Of a DNA stretch of 64,000 nucleotides, positions 36,736 through 44,275 are shown piece by piece (position 1 is the first letter of the stretch; every line of letters starts with the position of its first letter). Source of the DNA: Woeseiaceae bacterium (GTDB taxonomy: Bacteria > Pseudomonadota > Gammaproteobacteria > Steroidobacterales > Woeseiaceae); assembly GCA_028277185.1 (NCBI GenBank), contig JANQGQ010000010.1:1-64000 (forward strand), written 5' to 3'. The notes beneath the pieces are model-generated. The model made no database searches, was not told where the DNA came from, and was given only the letters and a program-made list of their open reading frames with translations. The translations under genes were made by a program, and so were the position numbers.

Positions 36736-37822
36736 ACGTCGCGAAGGCAACGTATTCAGCATGTCGTTTCTCGACTGCATGAGCTGCGGTTTCGGCGCCG
36801 TGATCCTGTTCTTCATGATCATCAACGCGCAAGTTAAGGAGACTACGGAGAACGATCCCAGCAACCTGATGGCCGAAACGCGGATGCTCGAAGAAGAGAT
36901 ACTCGAAGGGCGGAAGAATCTGGTGCTGGCGAGGAATACGCTCGAGCAGGTGGAAACCGAGCAGGAGACCGCCGAGGGCGAGATAGCGCGAATACTGGCG
37001 CTGATAGAGGAGCTGCGCGCCGAACTCGCGGAGTACGATGAGGATTCGCTTGCGAAGATCGAACGCGTCGAGCAGCTCCAGTCGGATATCGAGCTGCTCG
37101 AAGAAGAGGTCAAGCGGCTGCTTGCTTTACGGGAAGAGCAGGAAAACCAGGGCACGAGGCTCAGGGAGTTCAAAGGGGAGGGCGACCGGCAGTACCTGAC
37201 GGGCCTGAAGCTCGGCGGTCAGCGAACGCTCGTGCTCGTGGACCGGTCGGCCAGCATGCTCGACAGCACCATCGTCAACATCATTCGCCGGCGCAACATG
37301 TCCGATGCAGAGAAGCTGCGTGCCGTCAAATGGCGGCAGGTCGTCGCGACCGTGGACTGGCTGACGTCGCAGTTCCAGCCGGGCAGCGAGTTTCAGATCT
37401 ACATGTTCAACAACGAAGCGCAGCCGGTGATCAGGGGCAGCGACGGCACCTGGCTCAAGGCCGACGACGCCAGCCAGCTCAACGAGGCGATTCGCGTGTT
37501 GCGGCGGACGGTGCCGGAAAACGGCACCAACATGCGGGCGGCCTACGCGATTGCCGACAGTCTTACGCCCAGGCCCGACAACATCATTCTGCTGGTCGAC
37601 GGGCTGCCCACGCTGGGAGAGTCGACGAGCGCCCGGAACATGATCAGCGGCCGGGAGCGGGTCAACCTGCACCGCCGCGCCATCCGCGAACTCCCCAACG
37701 GCGTTCCGGTCAATATTCTTCTGTATCCAATGGAGGGCGATACGGACGCCGCCATCCTCTACTGGACGCTGGCTTATGCCACGCAGGGTTCGTTCATGAG
37801 CGTCAGTCGTGACTGGCCTTAA
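36725..37822 (+). CDS. Membrane-anchored vWA protein with ExbD/MotB-like helix (1)
   Basis: This 365-residue protein has a poly-Arg N-terminus (MRRRRREG), then one helix: FSMSFLDCMSCGFGAVILF (11-29), with Asp17 in the position of the ion-carrying Asp of ExbD and MotB. Residues 45-150 form a long coiled coil. The vWA domain (about 160-365) has a canonical MIDAS, LVDRSASM (Asp173, Ser175, Ser177), and later DGLPTLG. Topology by positive-inside is N-in with the vWA domain periplasmic. The start codon at 36725 overlaps the FHA gene by 11 bases. The vWA may bind a metal-dependent ligand or another envelope part. It is a likely partner of the ExbB-like protein. Confidence 0.87.
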   Translation: MRRRRREGNVFSMSFLDCMSCGFGAVILFFMIINAQVKETTENDPSNLMAETRMLEEEILEGRKNLVLARNTLEQVETEQETAEGEIARILALIEELRAELAEYDEDSLAKIERVEQLQSDIELLEEEVKRLLALREEQENQGTRLREFKGEGDRQYLTGLKLGGQRTLVLVDRSASMLDSTIVNIIRRRNMSDAEKLRAVKWRQVVATVDWLTSQFQPGSEFQIYMFNNEAQPVIRGSDGTWLKADDASQLNEAIRVLRRTVPENGTNMRAAYAIADSLTPRPDNIILLVDGLPTLGESTSARNMISGRERVNLHRRAIRELPNGVPVNILLYPMEGDTDAAILYWTLAYATQGSFMSVSRDWP

Positions 37823-37837
37823 CTCGAGGAGTGTCTG

Positions 37838-38839
37838 TTGAAGCGCCGCCGCCGCAACGTCGAAGCGTTCAGCCTGTCGTTCCTCGACTGCATCTGCTGT
37901 GGTTTCGGTGCAATCATTTTGCTGCTGGTGCTCAGCAAGATCTACGAACCCGTCATCATCGAAAAAACGCAGGATGACCTGGAGTCGTTGATCGCCCTGC
38001 TCGAGCAGGAGCTGTTCGAGATACGGGGCGAAACGGCCGTGCTGGACCGCACGCTGGAAGACAAGCGCGAGCAGACGTCGGCGACCAGGCTCCAGCTGGC
38101 ACGGCTGCAGGGTGAGCTGAGTACGGTGCGCGGGCAGTTTCAGGCAACGCAGCAGGAGTCGGAGTCGATACTCGACGAGGGCGCACTGATGGCGGCCAGG
38201 CAGCGTCTGACCGAGGAAATGCGTCGGCTGCAGCCGTACTTCCGCCGGGCAAGCGACGATGCGGTCGGCGGCATTCCGGTCGACAGCGAGTACATCATCT
38301 TCGTGATCGATACCTCGGGCAGCATGCAGCAATACAACTGGCGACGCGTTCAGGAAAAGATCACCGAGACCCTGGATGTCTATCCGGAAGTGAAAGGCAT
38401 CCAGATCATGAACGACAACGGGAACTTCATGTTCTCGCAGTATCGCAACCGCTGGATTCCGGACTCGCCGGGCCGCCGGCAGGCGATCGTCAACACGCTC
38501 CGTACGTGGCGGCCGTTCAGCGACTCCAATCCGGCCGATGGCATCATCTACGCGATCAATACGTTCTGGCAGCCCGACAAGAAGATCAGCATCTACGTGT
38601 TCGGCGACGAGTTCAGCGGCCGCTCCGTCGAGGCGGTCGCACGGCAGATCGACGCGGTAAACCGGAAAACGGCCGACGGTAATCGGCTCGTTCGCATTCA
38701 CGCCGTCGGCTTCCCCTATCTTTTCAACAGCGGCGGCAACGTTCCGCCGACGGCCGTGCGCTTCTCGCAGCTCATGCGGGTTATCTGCGAGCGCAACGGC
38801 GGCACCTTCGTGGCACTTACAGACTTCCGCGGCGCCTGA
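37838..38839 (+). CDS. Membrane-anchored vWA protein with ExbD/MotB-like helix (2)
   Basis: This 333-residue paralogue starts at TTG, 8 bases after a good GAGGAG site. It has the same plan: MKRRRRNVEA, then the helix FSLSFLDCICCGFGAIILL with Asp17, a coiled coil at about 45-135, and a vWA domain (about 150-333) with a canonical MIDAS DTSGSM (Asp158, Ser160, Ser162). FLDC and CGFGA are identical to the previous protein, but the vWA domains differ markedly. Two such proteins suggest either a heterodimeric B subunit or two alternative partners. The last residues are FVALTDFRGA. It is 15 bases after the first vWA gene. Confidence 0.87.
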   Translation: MKRRRRNVEAFSLSFLDCICCGFGAIILLLVLSKIYEPVIIEKTQDDLESLIALLEQELFEIRGETAVLDRTLEDKREQTSATRLQLARLQGELSTVRGQFQATQQESESILDEGALMAARQRLTEEMRRLQPYFRRASDDAVGGIPVDSEYIIFVIDTSGSMQQYNWRRVQEKITETLDVYPEVKGIQIMNDNGNFMFSQYRNRWIPDSPGRRQAIVNTLRTWRPFSDSNPADGIIYAINTFWQPDKKISIYVFGDEFSGRSVEAVARQIDAVNRKTADGNRLVRIHAVGFPYLFNSGGNVPPTAVRFSQLMRVICERNGGTFVALTDFRGA

Positions 38840-38917
38840 GGGCTGCCACGATTCGTCAGATTTCATCGGCGCCGTGCCACGGAGCCGCCGTCAGCGCGAC
38901 CCGGTTCCGCCCTTTAA

Positions 38918-38951
38918 TAGTCTCCACGGAACAGCCGTCACATGGAGACTA
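38918..38951 (+). promoter_or_regulatory. 9-bp inverted repeat covering the ribosome site of the OmpA-like gene
   Basis: TAGTCTCCA (38918-38926) pairs perfectly with TGGAGACTA (38943-38951) across a 16-base loop. The right arm contains the GGAG ribosome site (38944-38947) of the gene starting at 38957. As RNA it could hide the site and make translation conditional. As DNA it could be an operator. A TTTAAT -10-like box overlaps the left arm (38913-38918), which would favour the DNA reading. Confidence 0.5.
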
Positions 38952-38956
38952 ATGAC

Positions 38957-39688
38957 ATGAAACGAACGACTATCGCGATCGCCGCTTCGGCCATCATCGC
39001 CGCGACGCTTGCCGCGGTACCCGCACAGGCGAAAGCATCGAAGGAAGAAACGGTCGGCGTGGGCGCCGGCGGCCTGATCGGCGCCGCGGCCGGCGGACCG
39101 GTCGGGTTCATCATCGGCGCCGCGATCGGTGCCAAGATCGGCGACAGCTTTCATCAGAAGAACGAGCGCATCGATACGCTGTCGGCAGACCTCGATGTCT
39201 CGCGCGAAACGATAAGCGATCTCGAACTGGACGTCGCCGCGCTCAACCGCGACATCGACGCGATGGCCGACGATCTCGCTCACATGCAGCGCGTGTCGTA
39301 TCCGGAGCTGACGCGTCTGCTCGAAGCCGGCGTGGCAATGGACCTGCCGTTCCGTACCGACGAGCACGTTCTGCCGGAGTCGACGACCGAACGGTTCGCC
39401 GTGCTCGGCAAGAAGCTTGCGACGATGCCGAACGTGCAGGTTCGGCTCGACGGTTTTGCCGATCAGCGCGGCGCAAGCGAGTACAACCAGACGCTGTCCG
39501 AGAAGCGCGTTGCCGAGGTCCGCGAACTCCTGCTGGCAGCCGGCGTGTCGCCGGAGCGGATCACGACCGCCGCGCATGGCGAAACCGAGGTAACGGACCC
39601 GTCGCCCGACACTCTGGCTCTGGAACGTCGCGTAAGCGTCACGCTGAGCCTTGCCGGCGAGGCATCGTTTGCCGCGAACCCGGAGTAA
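38957..39688 (+). CDS. OmpA-family outer-membrane/periplasmic protein with glycine zipper
   Basis: This 243-residue protein has a signal peptide (about 1-24, ending PAQA). A Gly-zipper follows (VGVGAGGLIGAAAGG...GFIIGAAIGAKIGD), then a coiled coil (NERIDTLSADLDVSRETISDLE), then a C-terminal OmpA-like peptidoglycan-binding domain (VRLDGFADQRGASEYNQTLS, RVAEVRELLLAAGVSPERI). It matches the Gly-zipper OmpA proteins such as the sortase-associated PdsO group, with no sortase gene seen here. The start at 38957 gives a proper signal peptide; the ATG at 38942 would put five extra residues in front. It may anchor the preceding machine to the cell wall, which is inference. Confidence 0.87.
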   Translation: MKRTTIAIAASAIIAATLAAVPAQAKASKEETVGVGAGGLIGAAAGGPVGFIIGAAIGAKIGDSFHQKNERIDTLSADLDVSRETISDLELDVAALNRDIDAMADDLAHMQRVSYPELTRLLEAGVAMDLPFRTDEHVLPESTTERFAVLGKKLATMPNVQVRLDGFADQRGASEYNQTLSEKRVAEVRELLLAAGVSPERITTAAHGETEVTDPSPDTLALERRVSVTLSLAGEASFAANPE

Positions 39689-39712
39689 CCCCGCACTCCG
39701 GACCCCCGGGAG

Positions 39713-39741
39713 ACCGGCCAGCTTGCTGGCCGGTTTCTTTT
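39713..39741 (+). terminator. Intrinsic terminator after the kinase/vWA locus
   Basis: accggccagc-tt-gctggccggt is a perfect 10-bp stem followed by ttctttt. This is the strongest intrinsic terminator in the window and ends the block of genes that starts at 24680 or 27008. Confidence 0.85.
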
Positions 39742-39849
39742 CGTTCAGGAGTACGCGATCGATTAGTCGGTGCGAAACACCAGTCGCTGCTCGCGCCAAG
39801 CCGTCCGTTTCTCAAGGTCGGGCGCCGAAACGAGCTAGCGGGGCAGCAG

Positions 39850-40242
39850 CTAGCGCAGGCGGATCAGCTTGCCTTTGCGCTTGACGATATTCTTGTAGTC
39901 CCATTGCATCTCGCGCGATTCCTCGAGCCATAGAAGAAGGGCCTTCTCGTCGATCTGCGAGGCCTTCGTGAAGCGTAGCTCCGCCGCCTTGAACTTTCCT
40001 TCGGGCGAAAGACCCGGAGTTGTAAAGGACTGCCCGCTCCAGAAGAGAAGCCGGACACAGGACTTGAGCTTGCTGTAACCGATAATCGGGTTGCCGTCGA
40101 GGAACCACACCGGATGCCCGTGCCAGATCTTGCGCTCCGCCTCCGGCAGCCCCCGGTCAATCACCCGCCGCAGCGCCGCGCAGATCTGGCTATCCTCCCC
40201 AACCTGCGCTGCATTGAACTGATCTATCGATGTGTACTTCAT
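39850..40242 (-). CDS. DUF1801-domain protein
   Basis: This 130-residue cytoplasmic protein has KIWHGHPVWFLDGNPIIGYS and RLLFWSGQSF. This is the fold of the YdhG/DUF1801 group, often annotated as iron-chaperone-like, although the function is not settled. It has no signal peptide. It is transcribed toward the terminator at 39713 and is not part of the preceding locus. Length is normal. Confidence 0.82.
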   Translation of the reverse strand: MKYTSIDQFNAAQVGEDSQICAALRRVIDRGLPEAERKIWHGHPVWFLDGNPIIGYSKLKSCVRLLFWSGQSFTTPGLSPEGKFKAAELRFTKASQIDEKALLLWLEESREMQWDYKNIVKRKGKLIRLR

Positions 40243-40571
40243 ACCCCCAATCTACCATGCAAGCAGCCGCACAAAGCCCTTTGTCTCTATGAGCGAGGAA
40301 ACTCTGCGTTCGCATTTCCTGGTGCAACTGAACTGCAAACGCTTGATTGAGAAACGCAGCGAATCCGGCTGGATCTGTTGCTTTTCTCACGGAGGCGACC
40401 CAAACCGGGAAACGACAGAGTAGACTCGCTGGAGACATCCGTTCGCCCATCGTTTCTCGTGATTCTCCGCGGTTTTGGGTCGGTCGGATCGTCTACTTCT
40501 CCATATTTTTCAGAGAGTTGTCGGTATACTGGATGCATGTACAGGCGCCAGCAACGCTGAGGTAGAAGCCC
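40243..40571. other. Intergenic region, no gene seen
   Basis: This 329-base gap separates the DUF1801 gene from the HNH gene. It is lower in GC than its neighbours. Short open frames on both strands show no family resemblance. The right end has the promoter-like box and a GAGG ribosome site of the HNH gene. Confidence 0.6.
40525..40530 (+). promoter_or_regulatory. -10-like box before the HNH gene
   Basis: TATACT matches five of six consensus bases, 42 bases before the ATG at 40572. No good -35 is seen. Confidence 0.3.
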
Positions 40572-41947
40572 ATGACAACCGCTCTCACCGCCATCTCGCC
40601 ATCACCTCACCCGAACACCGAAACCCTCGGCCGCCAGATCACCGAGTTGCGCGGCTACATCTACGCCGCGACCTACCGCCTGCTGGTGCTCATTCGCGAA
40701 TTCGACGAGCAGGACGGCTGGCATCAGCATGGTCTGTGTTCCTGTGCGCACTGGCTGAACTTCATTGCGGCATCGGCCTGAACGCGGCCCGCGAAAAAGT
40801 CCGGGTGGCGCGTGCCCTGAAGGATTTGCCGAAAATCAGCGCCGCCTTCGAGCAGGGACGGCTGAGCTATTCCAAGGTCCGCGCGATGACGCGCATCGCC
40901 GACGCGAGCAACGAAGACTACCTGCTGGTAGTCGCGAAGCACGGTACGGCGCAACACGTGGCGGGGCTCGTATCCAGATACCGCCGCTGCCGGCGCCTGC
41001 GGGACATCGAGATCGCCAACCAACAGCAACAGAACCGCAGGTTCTCGTATTACTTCGACGACGACGGCTGCCTGATGTTCAACGGTCGTCTGCCGGCCGA
41101 GCAGGGTGCACTGGTCGTCAAGGCGCTGCAGATGGCTGTTGAGAAAGCGTTCGCGGAAGCGTCCGGCCAGCGCGAGCCCGAGGCTGAATCCGAGGCGGAA
41201 TCCGGGCACCAGCCCGAACCTATCGCCGCACGCCGCGCGGACGCGCTGGCGACGATTACAGAGACATACATGAATTCCGAACCGGTAGCGAACGCGACGG
41301 GCGACCGCTATCAGGTCGTCGTGCATGTGTCCCGGGATACCTTGCATGACGTTACCGCGGAAACGTCCGACGAAGCCGGTGCGGAGCGGGCCCATCTCGA
41401 GAACGGTCCGCACGTTACCGCGGAAACGTCACGTCGGATCGCTTGCGATTGCTCGACAGTACACGTCGTAGAGGACGATCGCGGCGAACCGCTGTCCATT
41501 GGCCGCCGCAGCCGCTCGATCCCGCCGGCGATTCGTCGTGCGCTCAGACTCAGGGACCGGGGCTGCCGATTTCCAGGCTGTACTCACACCCGCTTCGTCG
41601 ACGGCCACCACATACAACACTGGGCCGACGGCGGCGAGACGAGCCTCGACAACCTGGTTCTATTGTGCCGGCGCCATCACCGGCTGGTGCACGAGGGAGG
41701 TTATGGCTGCAGACGGACCGCTGATGGGCATGTCGTGTTTACGGCACCGAATCGAAGTACGTTACCGGAGTCCTGGCCACTGCCGGGCCTCGTCGCCAAT
41801 CGGAATCCGTGCCAGTGGTTTCAGCGGAGGATTGCTGATCTGGAGATCGATTCGGAGACCTGCGTGCCGGAGTCGTACGCCGGTGACACAATGGACTGGC
41901 ACATGGCCGTTTCAACGCTGTTCGACATTGCTTCGCCGCCGCACTGA
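40572..41947 (+). pseudogene. DUF222/HNH endonuclease gene with a frameshift
   Basis: The start ATG at 40572 (GAGG 9 bases before) gives a typical DUF222 N-terminus: TLGRQITELRGYIYAATYRLL...CSCAHWLNF. After residue 64 this frame fails and ends at 40781. The family sequence resumes in the -1 frame as HCGIGLNAAREKVRVARALK and runs to 41947. The break is at about 40761-40764 and fits loss of one base. Near the C-terminus the HNH motif is intact: CRFPGCTHTRFVDGHHIQHW and LVLLCRRHHRLVHEGG. Either the gene is broken, or a sequencing error or programmed shift exists. No slippery sequence is evident. The family is often multicopy. Confidence 0.85.
41349..41430 (+). repeat. 19-bp direct repeat inside the HNH gene
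   Basis: acgttaccgcggaaacgtc occurs at 41349-41367 and 41412-41430, 63 bases apart (21 codons, so in frame; both encode VTAETS). Each copy is also a near-palindrome around ccgcgg. It may reflect an internal duplication or a self-target site. Confidence 0.75.
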
Positions 41948-42044
41948 GCCTCACTCAACGCCAGGTGAATCGATCACGGGTGCTGTGTCGGGCGCATGGG
42001 ACACAGGTACAATCGGCGTCCACTTTTTGCCACGTACCTTGCCC

Positions 42045-42383
42045 ATGCGCCTCGAAGACCGACGCTGCAAACCTTGTGAAGGCGGCGTCAAGCCTCTGAC
42101 CCGCGAGCAGATTGAGCCATTGCTCGCCGCGCTCGATCCGGACTGGTCGCTCGATGAAGAAGGCCGGACCCTGTCGCGCGTGTTCGGGTTTCCTGCCTAC
42201 AGCCGTTCGCTGGCTTTCGCCAACGCGGTTGCCTGGATCGCCATACGCGAGGGTCATCATCCCGAACTCCTGCTGTGTTACGACAGGGTCGAGGTGCACT
42301 GGACGACCTACGCGATCGACGGTCTGTCCGACAATGATTTCATCTGCGCGGCCAAGACGGATCGCCTGGTGACGTCGCCTTGA
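42045..42383 (+). CDS. phhB: Pterin-4-alpha-carbinolamine dehydratase
   Basis: This 112-residue protein has the family motif EGHHPEL with two His that act in catalysis, followed by VEVHWTTYAI. The N-terminus MRLEDRRCKPCEGGVKPLT is typical of bacterial PhhB. It dehydrates 4a-hydroxytetrahydrobiopterin for pterin recycling and may also assist phenylalanine hydroxylase, which is not seen here. The stop overlaps the next TTG start by three bases. Confidence 0.93.
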   Translation: MRLEDRRCKPCEGGVKPLTREQIEPLLAALDPDWSLDEEGRTLSRVFGFPAYSRSLAFANAVAWIAIREGHHPELLLCYDRVEVHWTTYAIDGLSDNDFICAAKTDRLVTSP

Positions 42384-43381
42384 CGGCCACAGCTGCGAAG
42401 GCCACTACCGTTGGGTTTGCCGACGTCCTCAGAGCCCGTGATCGGCTCGCCGGCGTCGCGGTGCGTACGCCGTTCATCGAGAACGCGGAACTGAATAATC
42501 GCGCCGGTGGGCGGGTGCTCGTCAAGGCGGAGAACCTGCAGCGCACCGGATCGTTCAAGATTCGCGGCGCGTACAACCTCATGTCGCAGCTCGACGCCAA
42601 CGCGGTGGCTGCCGGCGTGGTCGCCTGGTCGTCCGGTAACCACGCGCAGGGCGTGGCGTTGGCCGGGAAGCTGCTCGGTATCCCGACGCGGATCGTCATG
42701 CCCGCGGACGCGCCCGCCGCGAAGCGGGAGGCCACGCTGCGCCTGGGCGGCGAGATCGTGCCTTACGACCGTTACACCGAAGACCGGGAGGCAATCGCGA
42801 GAGACCTGGCGGCGGCGTCTGCTGCGGCGATCGTGCCGTCCTACGATCATCCTGAAATCATCGCCGGGCAGGGTACCGTGGGTCTCGAGATGGCGGAGCA
42901 GGCAGCCGAAATCGGCGTAGTGCCCGATCGTGCGCTCATTTGCTGCGGTGGCGGCGGGCTGACGGCCGGTTCGGCGCTGGCGCTTCGTCAACGCTTTTCA
43001 GACCTGCAGATACACACCGTGGAACCGGAGGGTTACGACGATACGGCTCGTTCGCTCGCGAGCGGTCGCCGCGAGTCGGCCGACGTTAGCCGAGTTTCCA
43101 TCTGCGATGCGCTCCTGAGCCCGATGCCCGGAGAGCTGACGTGGCCGATACTTAAGAACGAGGTCGAGAGCGGCCTGGTCGTCAGCGAGGACGAGGTCCG
43201 CGCCGCGATGCGCTTCGCGTTCCGCGAGCTCAAGATGGTGCTGGAACCCGGCGGCGCGGTTGCGCTGGCGGCCTTATTGGCGGCGAAGCTCGATTTCGCG
43301 GGCAGCGCGACGCTCGTTCTGCTGAGCGGCGGCAACGTCGACCCGGCGCTGTTCGCGGCGATTCAGGCGGAACCGAACTGA
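42380..43381 (+). CDS. Threonine/serine dehydratase family PLP enzyme
   Basis: This 333-residue fold-type II PLP enzyme has the PLP lysine in RTGSFKIRGA (Lys60), SSGNHAQGVALAG, and the phosphate loop CCGGGGLTAGS. The single catalytic domain without ACT domains matches the catabolic threonine dehydratase / serine racemase type rather than biosynthetic IlvA. It probably converts threonine to 2-oxobutyrate, feeding the branched-chain pathway whose acetolactate synthase lies just downstream at 44276. It starts at TTG, overlapping phhB (TTGA). It overlaps the convergent ParA gene by 19 bases. Confidence 0.88.
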   Translation: MTATAAKATTVGFADVLRARDRLAGVAVRTPFIENAELNNRAGGRVLVKAENLQRTGSFKIRGAYNLMSQLDANAVAAGVVAWSSGNHAQGVALAGKLLGIPTRIVMPADAPAAKREATLRLGGEIVPYDRYTEDREAIARDLAAASAAAIVPSYDHPEIIAGQGTVGLEMAEQAAEIGVVPDRALICCGGGGLTAGSALALRQRFSDLQIHTVEPEGYDDTARSLASGRRESADVSRVSICDALLSPMPGELTWPILKNEVESGLVVSEDEVRAAMRFAFRELKMVLEPGGAVALAALLAAKLDFAGSATLVLLSGGNVDPALFAAIQAEPN

Positions 43382-44136
43382 GGTTTCTTGAGTACGCCGG
43401 GGCGCGGCGCCGAGCGGCCGTTGCCGAGGGACGTGACCTTCGATGTCGTGCGTCGTCGCGCCTGCCAGCTGTCCAGCCAGTCCACGATTCGGTCGATTTG
43501 TTCGCGATCCTGACGAACCCGTGACAGCGGCATCTCATGCAGGCCGAGACCGCTTTCGGCGGAGTGAACGAAGTTCTGGCTGTCGCGCAGTACGGCGATT
43601 ACGGGTATTCCCAGCGAATCGAGGAAGCGCATCAGCTTCGCAAAGCTCTTGGTGTGGCGGCGCGTCCGGTTTGCGACGACGGCGAGTTTTCTGTCACGCC
43701 GGTCCACTTTCGCTACGAGCAGGAGATCGGCGATGCACCTCGAGGCGGCGTGGATGTCCATGGTCGACGGCAGTACCGGGACCAGGATGCTGCTCGCGTC
43801 GCGCGTGAGCTCCCGCAGTGTGTCGTGGCTGATGCCGGCCGGGGAGTCGATAATCAGATTGAGCGTGTCGCTCGGCACGCGGAGCTGCCAGCTGCGGGTC
43901 GCCTGCATGCTGGGCTTGCTGGCCGCGATGCCGTGGATTTCCGGCCGGTCCGCCGGGCGGCGTTCGAGCCAGGCCATCGTCGAGCCCTGCGGGTCGTAGT
44001 CCATGACCGCGGGCGCCGTGTCGCGTTGTGCGTAGCAGGCGGCAAGGTTGGTTGCCAGCGTAGACTTGCCGCAACCGCCCTTGGGGTTGAGGATCACGAC
44101 CTTGTTACGTGGCGCATTTTGCGCAAATCTCTGCAC
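43363..44136 (-). CDS. ParA/MinD-family ATPase, orphan
   Basis: This 257-residue cytoplasmic ATPase has the deviant Walker A motif NPKGGCGKSTLATN with the signature lysine Lys19, MDYDPQGS, and NLIIDSPAGIS (Walker B). The C-terminal part has basic patches (RRRTTSKVTS), possibly for nucleoid or membrane contact. No parB, parS site or cellulose or flagellar genes lie next to it, so its cargo is unknown. It sits between the convergent dehydratase and ilvB, which reads in the same direction 139 bases upstream. Confidence 0.87.
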   Translation of the reverse strand: MQRFAQNAPRNKVVILNPKGGCGKSTLATNLAACYAQRDTAPAVMDYDPQGSTMAWLERRPADRPEIHGIAASKPSMQATRSWQLRVPSDTLNLIIDSPAGISHDTLRELTRDASSILVPVLPSTMDIHAASRCIADLLLVAKVDRRDRKLAVVANRTRRHTKSFAKLMRFLDSLGIPVIAVLRDSQNFVHSAESGLGLHEMPLSRVRQDREQIDRIVDWLDSWQARRRTTSKVTSLGNGRSAPRPGVLKKPQFGSA

Positions 44137-44275
44137 GTTCGTTTCCCGCGAAAGCCCTGGTACTCGGAACCCGGCCCGTGGAACCCATTGTGCCGCAAGG
44201 GCCGGAGGCTGCCTTGGATCAGTTCACATAATAGCGCTGTGATCCCGCCCTGTCAGTCGGTGACGCATCCGGGAA

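Noticed and set aside
34539-38839. Locus as a Zorya-type defence system
   Set aside because: ZorA has a long helical tail and ZorB an OmpA-like domain; here the partner domains are vWA, and no helicase or nuclease gene follows.
24680-39741. Locus as a type VI secretion system
   Set aside because: Kinase, PP2C and FHA are shared with T6SS regulation, but no Tss sheath, spike, baseplate or membrane-core gene is present.
40190-40450. Minus-strand open frame of 86 codons over the intergenic gap
   Set aside because: No family resemblance and no ribosome site; it partly overlaps the DUF1801 start.
40572-40781. A separate 69-codon gene
   Set aside because: Its sequence is the N-terminus of the DUF222/HNH gene, cut off by the frameshift.
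40572-41947. Programmed ribosomal frameshift in the HNH gene
   Set aside because: No slippery heptamer or strong downstream structure is seen at 40755-40770.
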